A stretch of DNA of 64,000 nucleotides from Fragilariopsis cylindrus CCMP1102 (GCA_900095095.1 FMBT01000427.1:54173-118172); one strand, 5' to 3'; positions 30,774 to 41,527 are shown, numbered from the stretch's first letter. Notes: generated from the sequence alone by a model not told the origin. Program-made: numbers and translations.

Positions 30774-32600
30774 TTATTTCATATTATGGTAGTAGTATTC
30801 TTCTGTTTCTTCTAAGTGTAACATTTCTTCGGCCCATTTTGGTATATTTAGATTTAACATAATGTAATCAATTGCGTAATATTCTAATACACGTTTCACG
30901 GTATGTGGTGTATAGTATTCTAATACTTTCCCAGCTGCACCAGTTTCAATTCCTATATTATTATTCTCATTCCCATTCTTATTCTTCTTATTGTTCTTGC
31001 TTTTGCGACTATTGTTATTGCTATTACTATTACTATTCAAATGATGAAATATATCATCCATACCATGTTTACTCAGTCCTGGATATTTATTTTGTAATCT
31101 GTTCAGATCATCATAAAATTTATTCCCAGTCATAGTACCAATAAAGTCATAGTCTTGTATCGTCCTATATAATCCACCACAATAAAAGGATTGTGGAAAA
31201 AAGTGCATATTCCATTTCAAAGGAAATGTATCCACATATGCTTGAAATTTACGTTGATTGTCCCATAACATTGTATCGATGGGTGATATTATATCATTAT
31301 TATTTATAGATGGTGTAGTATTTGTATTATCATCACCTGTTGTTGTTGATTGTGTCGTTGTCGTTGTCGTTGCGGATGGTGAAAATATTGTGATTGGTTC
31401 ACAATGATCAACACCCTTATCATGTCTTCGGACACATTTATCTAAAAACCCTGATAAAAATCGATCTAATGGATCACGTAAGAATACCACTTTATCACTT
31501 TTTATTCTACCACCACCACCACCATCTGCTGCTGCATCTTTGATATTTATCATTGATTTTGATTCTGATTTCAATTTCAATAATTGTTCATCGTAGGGTG
31601 GTTGTTTTTGATAACATTGATTGTAATCAATGTTATTAGTTTGATTCGTATCATAATTATGATTATGGGCACACTGCAATCGTTTCCAATTTTTGGTACC
31701 ACCCTTTTCGTAGACACATAGTTGTAGTCTTGGATTATTGTTATCGTCATCATTACTATATGAATTAAAGTTAGAATTAGAATTAGAATTTGAACGATTT
31801 GAATTTGAATCACTACGTGTTGTACTCGAATTCGATGAGCTGCCAACATTTGTAAATTGTAATATATGCCATGGTTCACCTAACCCAGTTTCTCTGGGTA
31901 CTGTATCTCGTAACAAAGTACGAAACCACCAGGGCCATTTTTTAAAAAACGATGTCGAGGGAGTATTCCCTTCTACTTTCGCTTTTTGTAAACAATTTAG
32001 AATAAAATCTTGTCGTATCGTGGATGGTGATGGTTGTTGTTGTTGTACTCCCTGTACTGGTAATGATGATGATGGTGGTGGTGGTGGACAAAATTCGGTT
32101 ACTAAATCATGATATCCTGATGAATGATAATACGATCGTTCGATAATTTTTTGACCAATAGTTCTATTAGCATTGTTGTTTTTGTTTTTGTTGTTGTTGT
32201 TCATGTTGTGGTTCATACGTTCGGCAACCATATTGCCATATGGATTATACTTTGACTTATCCGTTGTACTATTAAAATAAAGGAATCGTGTACTTATTCC
32301 TCGCCGTATAATATTACGATCGAAAGAAAGAAAGACAAAAATCCAAAATAAAATAAATATTCTACCACCAAAATATTTGCCGCCGCCGTATCTTTTGTTA
32401 TTTTTATTTTTGTATTTACTATTATCATTGTCATCATCATTATTATTGTTATTCTTAAAAGCAGCGGTGACAGTTGTAGGTGTTGTAGGTGTAGTAGCAA
32501 TACCAATCGTTGGTCTACTACTGCAACTGCTACTACTACTGCTATTGCTACTACTCATCGTCTGATTATCTCGATGATGAACAACGTTGCGACTTATCAT
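30774..32600 (-). CDS. Type II membrane carbohydrate sulfotransferase-like protein
   Basis: A 608-residue intact frame from ATG 32600. A cytoplasmic Ser/Asn-rich tail precedes a signal anchor (GRIFILFWIFVFLSF, about residues 78-92), typical of Golgi type II enzymes. The luminal part has a GGTKNWKRL segment and VVFLRDPLDRFLSGFLDKC, matching the 3'-phosphate-binding RDP..R..S.F motif of sulfotransferase family 2 (HNK-1/chondroitin type). It then has IQDYDFIGTMTGNKFYDDLN and a C-terminal TPHTVKRVLEYYAIDYIMLN, a common ending of this family (Y..D). The 5'-PSB loop is presumably the GGTKNW region, where K is expected. Low-complexity Asn/Ser/Thr inserts enlarge it. Role: transfer of sulfate from PAPS to cell-wall or secreted polysaccharides, probably in the Golgi. 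Confidence 0.8.
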   Translation of the reverse strand: MISRNVVHHRDNQTMSSSNSSSSSSCSSRPTIGIATTPTTPTTVTAAFKNNNNNDDDNDNSKYKNKNNKRYGGGKYFGGRIFILFWIFVFLSFDRNIIRRGISTRFLYFNSTTDKSKYNPYGNMVAERMNHNMNNNNKNKNNNANRTIGQKIIERSYYHSSGYHDLVTEFCPPPPPSSSLPVQGVQQQQPSPSTIRQDFILNCLQKAKVEGNTPSTSFFKKWPWWFRTLLRDTVPRETGLGEPWHILQFTNVGSSSNSSTTRSDSNSNRSNSNSNSNFNSYSNDDDNNNPRLQLCVYEKGGTKNWKRLQCAHNHNYDTNQTNNIDYNQCYQKQPPYDEQLLKLKSESKSMINIKDAAADGGGGGRIKSDKVVFLRDPLDRFLSGFLDKCVRRHDKGVDHCEPITIFSPSATTTTTTQSTTTGDDNTNTTPSINNNDIISPIDTMLWDNQRKFQAYVDTFPLKWNMHFFPQSFYCGGLYRTIQDYDFIGTMTGNKFYDDLNRLQNKYPGLSKHGMDDIFHHLNSNSNSNNNSRKSKNNKKNKNGNENNNIGIETGAAGKVLEYYTPHTVKRVLEYYAIDYIMLNLNIPKWAEEMLHLEETEEYYYHNMK

Positions 32601-33574
32601 CGTGTCTTGTCGAGTTGAAGAATAGGATTGTCAGCCTTGTAAAAGACTATGCAGGTAGGTACTACTAGCTAAGACGAGATAATAAAATATAGAAATATAT
32701 TGTCATTTAAATCCTTCCGAAACGCTCAGCCCATGGATTCATCCGGATAATGTTGCGTCTAATAATTATTGTATTCTTCGACGATATTTACTTCACTTAA
32801 AAGCGTGCGTAGATGGCAGTAAGTTAGCACAATGTACTGTAGAGAAGAAACCGGATTTTCGTCAGGAAGTAGCCAAGAATTTAAATATTTGGTGTTCGCG
32901 CGCCAATGAAATTTTATTTTATTTAAACACAACATGCTGACCATCTTCCGTTCATACTGCGTGGAGAAAATTTTGTCTTACTGCACATACAGTACTGCAA
33001 TAATCAGTTATCAGTTGTCGACGAATACAAGTGAAAACTTGTCTCCAGGACCAGGCAGAAAAAAATACTAGTATTTGGTGTTCGCGCGCCAATGAAATTT
33101 TATCATAAACACAGCATGCTGGACCATCTCCACCATAGTATCAATTTATCAAAGCATGGAAATAAAGGACACACACACACACAAACACACAATAGTGTTG
33201 TTTATCTATATGATTATCAAAAATGTTGTGTTTGAACGCAACAAGTAATGGGTCCAATTGTTAGTCTTGACATATAAAGAAATAGATGATGAAAAAAAAT
33301 GTCACCTGCGAAGAAATGAATAGGACTTATAGTACTAGTTTTATTTATGGTTGAGATTGTGTGTGTGTTGTTAATGGTGTGTTGAGATGTGATATAGATA
33401 GTCAAAGTTAGATATATAGAAGTATCGTAGGAACGGCAATATGGTTAGTCAATGAGAGTCGAGTCACCTAAGAAGAGTTAGATATAAAGAATTGTCTAGA
33501 ATTGTTACTAAGGCAGTTCTTTTTACACTAAAGATGATGATCACACGTATTTGAGGTTAAAAGGGGTAAAGGAA
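32601..33574. other. Intergenic region with dispersed repeats
   Basis: No gene supported. Two copies of GGTGTTCGCGCGCCAATGAA (about 32890 and 33076) begin a matching block of about 55 bp. A segment at about 33013-33065 (GAATACAAGTGAAAACTTGT) recurs at about 37028-37080. A CA microsatellite is at 33172-33192. Confidence 0.5.
32888..33130 (+). repeat. Short direct repeat pair and dispersed repeat
   Basis: Blocks at about 32888-32946 and 33074-33128 share GTGTTCGCGCGCCAATGAAA and the following AAACACARCATGCTG..CCATCT. Between them a 50-bp block (33013-33065) has a second copy at 37028-37080 sharing AAAACTTGTCTCC and GGAYCAGGCA. Probably pieces of one dispersed element. Confidence 0.6.
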
Positions 33575-35641
33575 TCAACTCAATGGAGGTCGTTGGTACC
33601 CACCATTAAGCTCAGCAATATAACCGGCTAACTTAGTAGTTGTATAATCACCCCCGTAAGGTCCAACCGCTTGAAAACTAACAGGTAGACCATCTTCCGT
33701 TAAGCCAATTGGTGGTACCGTAGAAGGAAGATAGGACATACCTACGAAAATTGTCCATTGACCCCACTCATCCATGTCCGTATCAACCTTGTTACTATGA
33801 AGAGGCGGTTGAAATGGATAGACTGGCACAATAATGGCATCGTAATCATTAAAAAATTCCGCCCACTTTGTTCGTACAGCATTTCGATTAAAATTGTTCC
33901 AGGCCCAATCCGCATACGTAGAATTATATGGGTGGTTCAAGTCAAAACCCCAACTATAGATCTCTTCTAGAGAAATAGGATCAAAATTAGGACGTGCACT
34001 TCGATCAACTGACACCCCTGATTTTTCCAAATTTGAAACTGCAGTATCTAAGACCACGCGAACTTTACTTTCGACTGGATAAGATTTAATAGTCCCGTCT
34101 AGCCAAACTGCGACTTTTAATGATTTGATGTCATCTGGCGGTTCGGGAAGTGTTACGGGCAAAGGAGCTGTGCTCATCATCAAATCGAGCAACATCTTCA
34201 AGTCCTCTGCTGATCGAGCTAGGGGTCCAGACGAGCTAATATCATCGAATACATCAGAGATAACTTCATCTCCGTAAAGTGTTATACCTCCTGTACCTAC
34301 GAAACCCAAATTAGGTACAATATTGTAGGTTGGTTTATGACCAAAAATACCACAATAGGATGCCGGTTGGCGGATCGACCCTCCCTTATCCGTACCAATT
34401 TCGAAAGAACTCATTCCGGTTGAAACTGCTACTGCTGCGCCACCAGAACTGCCACCCGGAGTACGTGTTACATCCCAGGGGTTTGAAGTAATTCCGAATA
34501 CCTCATTGTTTGTTTGATCACAGCATCCATTTTTGGCCGTATTCGACTTCCCGAGGAGGATCGCTCCCGCATCTTTCATGGCCTTCACGACGGGTGCATC
34601 ATACCTACCAATATAATCTATCCTTTCGATGTCACCAGCGGTAGAAAGAATCCCTTCCGTTTCTAGAAAATCTTTGACCGTGAAAGGAATTCCATGCAAC
34701 TGACCTACGACTGCTCCTGCTGCAATTTGTTCATCTGCAACGTCTGCAGCTAATCTTGCCCCCTCCAAATCGAGGGTGACAATGGCATTCACTATGGGAT
34801 TGATAGCATCAATCTGCTCGATCATCAACTCTAATAAATCCCTGCTTGTGAAGATACCTTCCCGAATGGCACGAGCCTGTTGAGTTGTAGACAAGAACAA
34901 GATATTTTTGCTGATATCACCGTTGTAGTCGTTGTCGTCGTAGCTGCTACTACCGCTACTACTAAGTTGAGGCAACAATAGGTGGTCAACACCATGAATT
35001 ATCCCGTCGCAAACCGCAATGTCGGGTGCAACGATGCGGGGTACTGTGCCTACTTCGAGATTGCCCCTGCCGGTTTGGTACTTTTCGTTGCCTTGGCACT
35101 TGGTACGCGAATCTTCTTCGGACGCCATTTCTAATAAACCAGTGCAGATCAATTCGTCAACCGTGATTGCTTTCCCTTTTATGAGGTGAAATTGGATGAT
35201 GTTGTCTACTACTAGGCCGATGTCATCGAATTGACTGTCATCAAAAGCAGCATCGTTAGGTGCAAAGAGTGTCCATTTGCTGGATAAGTCGTCGTCATCG
35301 TCGTAGCTGGATAATAAGTCGTCGTCGTCGTACATAACGCTGCAAAGAGTAGAATAATCGCTATCGGAACAGATATAGTCCACTGTTATTATCGTATGTA
35401 TGGAATACGGTACGGGGTTGAAAAGAATTCATTATTGTTAGATGTGTTTTTAAAATTGTGCTTCGTAGCACAAACAGATCATGTCTAAAAACAAGACACA
35501 GTAGTCCAATACAATTTATACCATGATGTATTGTTACTCACTCATTGATAGGCAATCATCGCTAATGTCTACTGCTCGTATTGTCCCAAAACTAATCATG
35601 GCCAAGGTTGCGACACTAAAATATCGACTATTGAAGATCAT
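33575..35641 (-). CDS. Secreted fasciclin (FAS1)-amidase fusion
   Basis: Exon 1 (35641-35542) starts with ATG and encodes a signal peptide (RYFSVATLAMISFGTIRA). A GTGAGT donor and an AACAG acceptor at 35383 define a 159-bp intron that keeps phase. The mature protein starts CSDSDYSTLCSVM and KWTLFAPNDAAFDD, the first FAS1 box, and IIHGVDHLLLP, the second. After a Ser/Asp linker an amidase-signature (AS) enzyme follows: GIPFTVKD (Lys of the triad), GGSSGGAAVAVSTG, and GTDKGGSIRQPASYCGIFGHKP (cis-Ser and nucleophile Ser). The total is about 635 residues. FAS1 domains mediate adhesion; AS enzymes hydrolyse amides. A wall- or matrix-bound amidase, perhaps releasing nitrogen from extracellular amides, is inference. 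All catalytic residues appear present. Confidence 0.85.
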
Positions 35642-36355
35642 GATTGACTGGGAATATTTTTCGTTATTGTTTGTCTGCTGTTTCGGATCATGTCTCGGTT
35701 TCAGTTTCTGTTCTATTTCAGAGTGTTTGCATGGATTTTTGAGAAAATGGTCGTGTAATACTGCACACTACAATAAAAGTAGCGCTTGTGAAAATTGCGA
35801 AAGCTCTGTGCATTCTATCATCCGCCACACAATTTGTTTGTTGATCAAGGTTTTTTCCGTAATGATTATGTCGTAATATTGTTTACTGTATTATTGTATA
35901 CAGTATGTTGGAGTTCACCTCCGAACTTCACGTAACGAATGAATGCCACCTGAGCCTGCCCTTCTGGAGCTGCGTCATCTGCGAATAAATCCCAGAGAGT
36001 GGATACTTCCGAATAGTGGTGTCATTCGACCCAAATAAGATGTTGGCGAATGGACCTATTGGTAGTATTTATTGAAAGAACGATTTTATCATTTTCAATC
36101 CAACTTGGACCAAGTTGTGAATCCACTTATGCCCAGTGAAGCGCATGCCCCTGATAGCGCGAAACTGTTTGAAAACGGGAATGTATGTGACGCTTAGGAA
36201 GCGCGAAATGGTTAAAGAAAGTTTTATTCGTGAAACAACGACCTAACTTACTGCACCAAAATTAAGAAAGTTTAAGATACTTCGTACTCTATCTTTTGCC
36301 TACGACAAAGAGGCACTTCTGATTAAATTCATAAAACAATACAATTAATTGGAAA
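35642..36355. other. Divergent intergenic region
   Basis: Between the FAS1-amidase gene (minus) and the small Cys protein (plus); promoters of both expected. A plus-strand ORF through 35523-35876 is antisense to the amidase exon 1 and is not called. Nothing else seen. Confidence 0.4.
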
Positions 36356-36748
36356 ATGGGAAACTGCATCAACAAAACAAGTCAGGGTGTAGCAGCAAAA
36401 ACATTTGCGCCGCTGGAAGAAAAGAACAAGAATAAAATTGATCTCCAACACCATTACGTCGGTGAACGAGCCCAGTTGAGTCGTAAGTACTGTATCTACT
36501 GTAACGGTAAAGGAGAATTTTTGCCCACCTTACAATGGTTTGAAAAACAATCACAAAAGAATATGACTTCTTCCGAAAAGAAGAAGATTCAGATAGCACA
36601 GTCCACGAAACTTCCATTTCAAATATGCTACGATAAAGAAAAGGATGAAAAATTTATCCGATCGGCCTGTGAAATGTGTCTCTTTGGAGTGACCGGTGGC
36701 TTTGATGACGGGGGTTTGGCACGACGACTCAGGAAAATCGCGGGGTAG
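36356..36748 (+). CDS. Small protein with N-myristoylation signal and two Cys pairs
   Basis: 130 residues, intact. It begins MGNCINKT, which fits the myristoylation pattern G-x-x-x-[STAGCN] with a Cys at position 4 that could be palmitoylated. This would place it on the inner face of a membrane. Two Cys pairs, CIYC (with a following NGKGEF) and CEMC (with a following LFG), are spaced about 65 residues apart and could bind one zinc ion, like a split treble-clef or DnaJ-type knuckle. The C-terminus is basic (ARRLRKIAG). I do not recognise a family. Coding character is better than for random ORFs here because the frame lacks low complexity. Confidence 0.55.
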   Translation: MGNCINKTSQGVAAKTFAPLEEKNKNKIDLQHHYVGERAQLSRKYCIYCNGKGEFLPTLQWFEKQSQKNMTSSEKKKIQIAQSTKLPFQICYDKEKDEKFIRSACEMCLFGVTGGFDDGGLARRLRKIAG

Positions 36749-37577
36749 GAGTTGTTACTATTAAAAATACCCTTCTAACAGTCCGCTACCCTACCGTATT
36801 CAGAGTAAAGGTAGCAGCATGCATCACTTGTCGTACGTCGATCATGAATCTAATTTAATGGAGACGAAAAAAAATGATAATAATGATGATACCGATCAAA
36901 AAAATCAGTGGCTCAAGAAGAGGAGGCAGTAAAGCTATGGTACGAGACGAGACAAGAAAAAAGAATACAATAATACAATGCATCATCAATTTAAATATCA
37001 ATTGATATCACAACGAATACTATTAAAAAAAACGAATACAACTGAAAACTTGTCTCCCGGATCAGGCATAAAAAAATACTTTTTAGTCAGGAATCGGAGT
37101 AGGCCATTTGGTCCTAAAATAACACAACAAGCATGTATCATCCTCTGCTACAGATACTTTGTGAGTCTAAGATAGGTATATATATATATATATAGTTCTA
37201 ATCAGTATTGAAACAGTGTTGAATACGACCGTTGACGATACTCTCATTTTTTTACTTGTCTAAATACCAGCACTCATTCTTTATCAAGTAGAGAGCGTTG
37301 CTTCTGTCTATTGGTCTGTCTGTCTGCTTGTTTATCTGTCTATAAGTACTTAAAACTAACCAACGCCAGAGGTGCATGAAAACCCGAAAAGCAACAGTTA
37401 ATCCTTGAAGGCAACGTAAGCAATGAGTTCCTAGACGAATTAATGGCTATTATTGCATGATAAACATTATCTTTGTCGTTCATTTGAGACTTCTACTCTT
37501 TCAGTTTCATTTATTTGGTCAACTTTTTCCCATTTATTGACGACGTCGATCACTATTACTACCATCACAACGATATC
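36749..37577. other. Intergenic region
   Basis: Contains the second copy of a dispersed repeat (37028-37080), a TA microsatellite (37176-37194) and T/CTG-rich microrepeats at 37308-37340. No gene supported. Confidence 0.4.
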
Positions 37578-38266
37578 ATGAGTGATACCAACACGAACGC
37601 AAAAATCCCCACTACTGTCCATTTCAATGTGGGTGGAAAGATATACGAGGTGTCAAGATCTCTTATTGAAAAGTACCCCGATTCCATGTTGAGAACATTG
37701 ATCTCGAAAACTTGGCTAAATGACGAACATAATGACCCCCTGTTCATTGAATGTGATGGAGAAAGATTCAGCTACTGTTTGGACTACATGAGATACGGAA
37801 AAGTTGCGTTGCCGATCACGGTATCAAAGATGCTATCTTGAATGATCTAGATTATTACGGTTTCCATGGAGTGGATCCTAATGTGTTCACCTTCCCCATC
37901 ACGGGTGGGGAAGCCATGAAATACATCAACACTCTTACTGAAGAGAAGGAAATGGACGTCAACTTTCACACTCTAGCCCACTATTGTTTCTTGAGATATA
38001 AGAACTCGGGAACGAGGGATATCACATTTTATGTTGCTGATGATGACTACAAAGACTTCCATGGACGTCCGGGGAATATCAAGTTCCACGAAGGAAAGAT
38101 GGAAGAAATACGTACCATTGTCTGCTCTCTAAAAGGAAACGTCCAAGAGAACAAGACTACATGGGCTTGTTTCAGTAAGTATTTGGACAGTTACGGTCTC
38201 AGATTAAAGTCGCTCGACTTTACCACGTACCCCATCGCTCCTTGCATTGAAGTTGAAACATGCTAG
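37578..38266 (+). CDS. BTB/T1 (potassium-channel tetramerisation-like) domain protein, one frame break
   Basis: The ATG at 37578 gives a short tail, then VHFNVGGKIYEVSRSLIEKYPDSML, the classic first strands of a T1-type BTB domain (V.LNVGG..F......L...P.S.L). It continues with IECDGERFSYCLDYMRYGKVALP, equal to the D.D...F..IL.Y.R.G.L..P block. The first frame ends at 37841; the second (DAILNDLDYYGFHGVD and onward) completes the domain and a C-terminal domain of about 130 residues. One extra A in the run 37826-37828 joins both into about 229 residues. T1-type BTB proteins oligomerise and often serve as CUL3 adaptors. The C-terminal part (about 85 on) has no recognised fold. Confidence 0.75.
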
Positions 38267-39069
38267 ATACAATCCCCGCAATGCCCCACCTAGAACCCTA
38301 TATATCACCCATCACACACAACCCAACAAAAATAGTTCCAAACCGAAATTAAATGGTGAGCTCTTTTTCATGGTAAGTTTGTTCTTCGTAGTTTTATTTC
38401 CGTCCTCTTGCTTGATCGTGTGATACTACAGCGTCTACTGTAGTGAGCCGTATCACAGCTGAATTCTCCTTCCAGACACATAATTTGTCTGGGTGGAATG
38501 TTCGTGGTTTAAATATATTGGAGAGAGATAGAAACATTGTTTCTTTACTATGCTCTTTTCCCCACCGACCTTCATAACTTGATTATTCTTATTCGATGAC
38601 AGGTACATCATTATGCCGTGCCTGGAAGGAGAATTCAACTATGATACGGTATACTACAGCTCGCATTGACGCTGTACTACAGTATCACACGATCAAGCAA
38701 GAGGACGGAAATAAAACAAAATGAATCAGTTTTACCATCAAAAGGAAATTACCATTATAGTACCTAAACGTCAAGAAACCTTAATGTTTTCATTACAGAT
38801 TCCTTTTAATACACAGTACACATATCCTCGTTACCTATCTACAGTATCAAAATCCCTAGAATTCCGAAAACATTTGTTTCTCTATTTATCAACGAAAATC
38901 CGTACTCAACCTTCTCTATAATCGAATGTGACAGTACTACTATATTTTGACCCCTCTCAGCTTCAACTTAAGCGCAGCACCACCCCAACTATCTGAATAT
39001 TGCGATTGTCACATAGATTGTAGGCAAACAGTTATAAAAACACATCCTACCATAACCACAATATAAAAG
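38267..39069. other. Intergenic region with foldback element
   Basis: Mostly occupied by the inverted repeat at 38391-38717. A 66-codon ORF (38721-38921) right after it has no recognisable feature. A TATA-like ATAAAA is near 39035. Confidence 0.4.
38391..38717. mobile_element. Foldback/MITE-like element with about 85-bp inverted arms
   Basis: The left arm 38391-38473 starts GTTTTATTTCCGTCCTCTTG and ends GAATTCTCCTTCC; the right arm 38624-38717 is its inverted complement (GGAAGGAGAATTC ... ATAAAAC) with small internal differences. The 150-bp centre has no ORF. Arms this long and similar suggest a young non-autonomous DNA element, or a hairpin-forming locus able to give small RNAs. Borders were set from arm identity; no target duplication is obvious. 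Confidence 0.75.
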
Positions 39070-39742
39070 ATGAAAACTTCCTTTGCCATTGCCACTTTCC
39101 TACTAGAAGTGGTATTCGCAACTTTTTATAGGTACTGTTGCTGCTCGAGCGGCCCAAGCCGCGGCCTCAGCTTGTGACTCTAATGTCTTGGTTGTTGTTA
39201 CAGGGGGTGCTTGTTTGGCTGCAAAGGTTGCTGCTGAAGTAGCAGTTGTTGCAACTGAGGCGACAGTGGAATCACTTAGTATACAAGATAGTCTCATTGA
39301 TGCCGCCGAGATTCAAGCTGCTTATTTGAACACAAATACCATACTCTCTCAGAATTGCGTCATCGAAGGTGATATTGCGAACCTACAGGCAGATTCCGAC
39401 TTGGACTCGCTCAAGCTTTCTATCGAACCCACAGATCATTCAAAGACGGCTTTCCGAGTCGAGACAGGGATTGATCTTGTAATTGATTCCTACAAATAGA
39501 CTAAAGAGATGTACCGAACTCAGCCATTCACAAGAGCAGAGATTAGTGAAGGAACAACCCTTGTCAAGTTTCCAAAGCGTGCGAAGGATTCGAAGAAATC
39601 GAAAAAGAGCGGAGAAGGAAAAATCGGAGAAGGAAAGGGAAAAGGAGGCTGCCAGAAAATCCGTCGCTTCAAAGGTACTGCAAAGAAGGCGTCACGAAGC
39701 GGTATTCGCTCCACTCGGACCGTCCTTCGGAAGACATTGTAG
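39070..39742 (+). CDS. Secreted Ala-rich protein with Lys-rich tail, breaks
   Basis: The ATG at 39070 starts MKTSFAIATFLLEVVFA, a signal peptide. One base must be skipped in the T run at 39122-39126 to enter the body frame, which reads TVAARAAQAAASACDSNVL and VVVTGGACLAAKVAAEVA, then helical VESLSIQDSLIDAAEIQ. A TAG at 39497 follows DLVIDSYK, but the same frame stays open to 39742 with a basic tail (KRAKDSKKSKKSG, GEGKGKGG) like those of other secreted diatom proteins. Whether the stop is real, an error or read through cannot be decided. I do not recognise a family; an extracellular or silica/matrix-associated role is speculation from composition. Confidence 0.4.
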
Positions 39743-39849
39743 ATGATAAAGATTCAATTCAATTAACTTTTAATAAGAGGCCAGTTTTATTATTACTATT
39801 ATTATTATCATTATTTTTATTCCTCTATCGATATGATTTATATTATGAA

Positions 39850-41527
39850 TCAAAATAATCCTTTTGATTCGTTACACATTTGACAACGTTTATTTTGGAG
39901 GAAATCGTTTTTGAATGTACAACGTCCACAAGACCATTTATTATCGTTATTACTATTAGTATTAATAGTATTCGATGGTTGATTATGCTTGTCATGTGAA
40001 GTGGCGGTGGTAGTGGCGGTGGTGGTTCGTGAAATATTGATATCATTATAGGTCATTGTTGCTGTTGCTGTTGCTGTTGTTGTAAGGTCAATAACATCAT
40101 TATTATCTACTTTACGTCGTGCTTTTTTTGATTTTGTTGTTACGACGGCTATCGTCTTTCTTTTCCTTTTCACTTTTATCATTATTATCATTATCATTTT
40201 CATCGATGGTGACAATTGATCGTTGTTTCTTATCTTTCGTCTGTTGTGTACGAGTCTTGCGGTTGGCATTGATTTCTTGTTTACCACTACTACTGATGCT
40301 GCTGCTGCTGCTGCTACGATTTTCTTTCGTATTTGAATTATGAGATGGTTTTTTCTTTTCATCGTTATTGTTATTATCATCCTCGTCACCATCGTCAACA
40401 ATAATAATAATCTTATCATTCTTGTTATCATTATTTCCAGTTTCGTTCTTCTTCTTCTCGCCTTTATTTTCATATTTTTCTTCCCTATCATCTTTATATT
40501 TATCTTCATCATCTTTATCTTCATCGTCAGTATCACTATCATCGCACAAATCAATGACGCATGGTTCCTTTGATCGTTCAATCATCTTTCGTATGTGTGC
40601 CATTTGACGTTTCCGTGCTTCTGCTGCTTTGACAATCCGTTGTCGTAATTGATCTCGAGTCAAACCACCAGTAACAGTAGCAACAGTATTAGTAGTAGTA
40701 TTTCCCCCTAACTTATATCCCCCACTTAATTCATTGACCAGACGACTACGATTCTTACTATTATTACCTGTACTACTACTACTGATTCCTCGACCTAGCT
40801 TATGCCCACCACTTTCTGGCATTGATGATGATGATGATGATGATGATGATGTTATATTGCCGCCACCGCTACTACTACCGCTGTTATGTGTGCCATAAAT
40901 TATTTGATTCTGAAAATGTTCATCAAGTATTTCTTCCATTAATTTAAAAAAGTTTTTATCATGATTCTGATGGATACAATGTGCCATCTCGTGTGCCATC
41001 GTCCCGGCAACGTCTTCCCAGGATAAGAATCGTGTATGTGTGCACGGATCTCGTAATCGTAAATGTATTCGTGAGGATGATGATGAGGAACATGATGATG
41101 ACTGTCGTTGTCGGCCACGAGTTGTTGTGGTGATTGAATTGTATCCCCAAACATTGTTTCCCATTAGACGACTACCTATCAGTCCATCAGTACAACAACA
41201 CATTTCACTTATTGATTTAATAGTATACTTTCTTCTTTGAATAATTGGAAGAAATTCTTGATGTAGTCGTTGTAATGTTGCATCACAAACATCCTGTTGT
41301 ACTAATCCAGAAATTGAGAATAATAAAGGAATGGCCACGGTAGGTGGAGGCGTTGATGATTTATTCCCAACCGCCTGACAATATTCATTATTAGTACTAC
41401 TATCACTATTATTCTTTCGACTGCTACTGCTAATGATGCTGTTGTTGTTGCTGTTGTTTGACGGTCTACTTCTTTTATTTTGTGTTCCACGACCTCCTGG
41501 AGTTTCGCGATAATACAAATGAGCCAT
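39850..41527 (-). CDS. Wss1/SPRTN-like SUMO-linked metalloprotease (WLM domain), one frame break
   Basis: From ATG 41527: a Ser/Asn-rich start, then a WLM domain with the zinc protease motif HEMAHCIHQNH (HExxHxxxxxH) inside a TMAHEMAHCIHQNHDKNFF segment, and earlier IPLLFSISGL and LRLRDP. A linker with CVIDLCDDSD, a SUMO-interaction-type motif, is followed by a long Lys/Glu/Asp/Asn region. A second such motif (DVIDLTT) and a RanBP2-type zinc finger (WSCGRCTFKND...CQMC) end the protein. The last part is in a shifted frame; dropping one A from the A7 run near 40127-40133 joins them. Yeast Wss1 has the same order (WLM, SIMs) and cleaves DNA-protein crosslinks; a nuclear DNA-repair role is inferred. 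The gene's 5' end is duplicated just upstream. Confidence 0.82.

Noticed and set aside
35523-35876. 117-codon plus-strand ORF
   Set aside because: It is antisense to the signal-peptide exon of the FAS1-amidase gene, which splices exactly in phase; the ORF itself has no family features.
40119-40607. Hydrophobic Leu/Ile/Phe ORFs on the plus strand
   Set aside because: Complement of the Lys/Asp/Asn-rich linker of the Wss1-like gene; apparent membrane segments come from codon complementarity.
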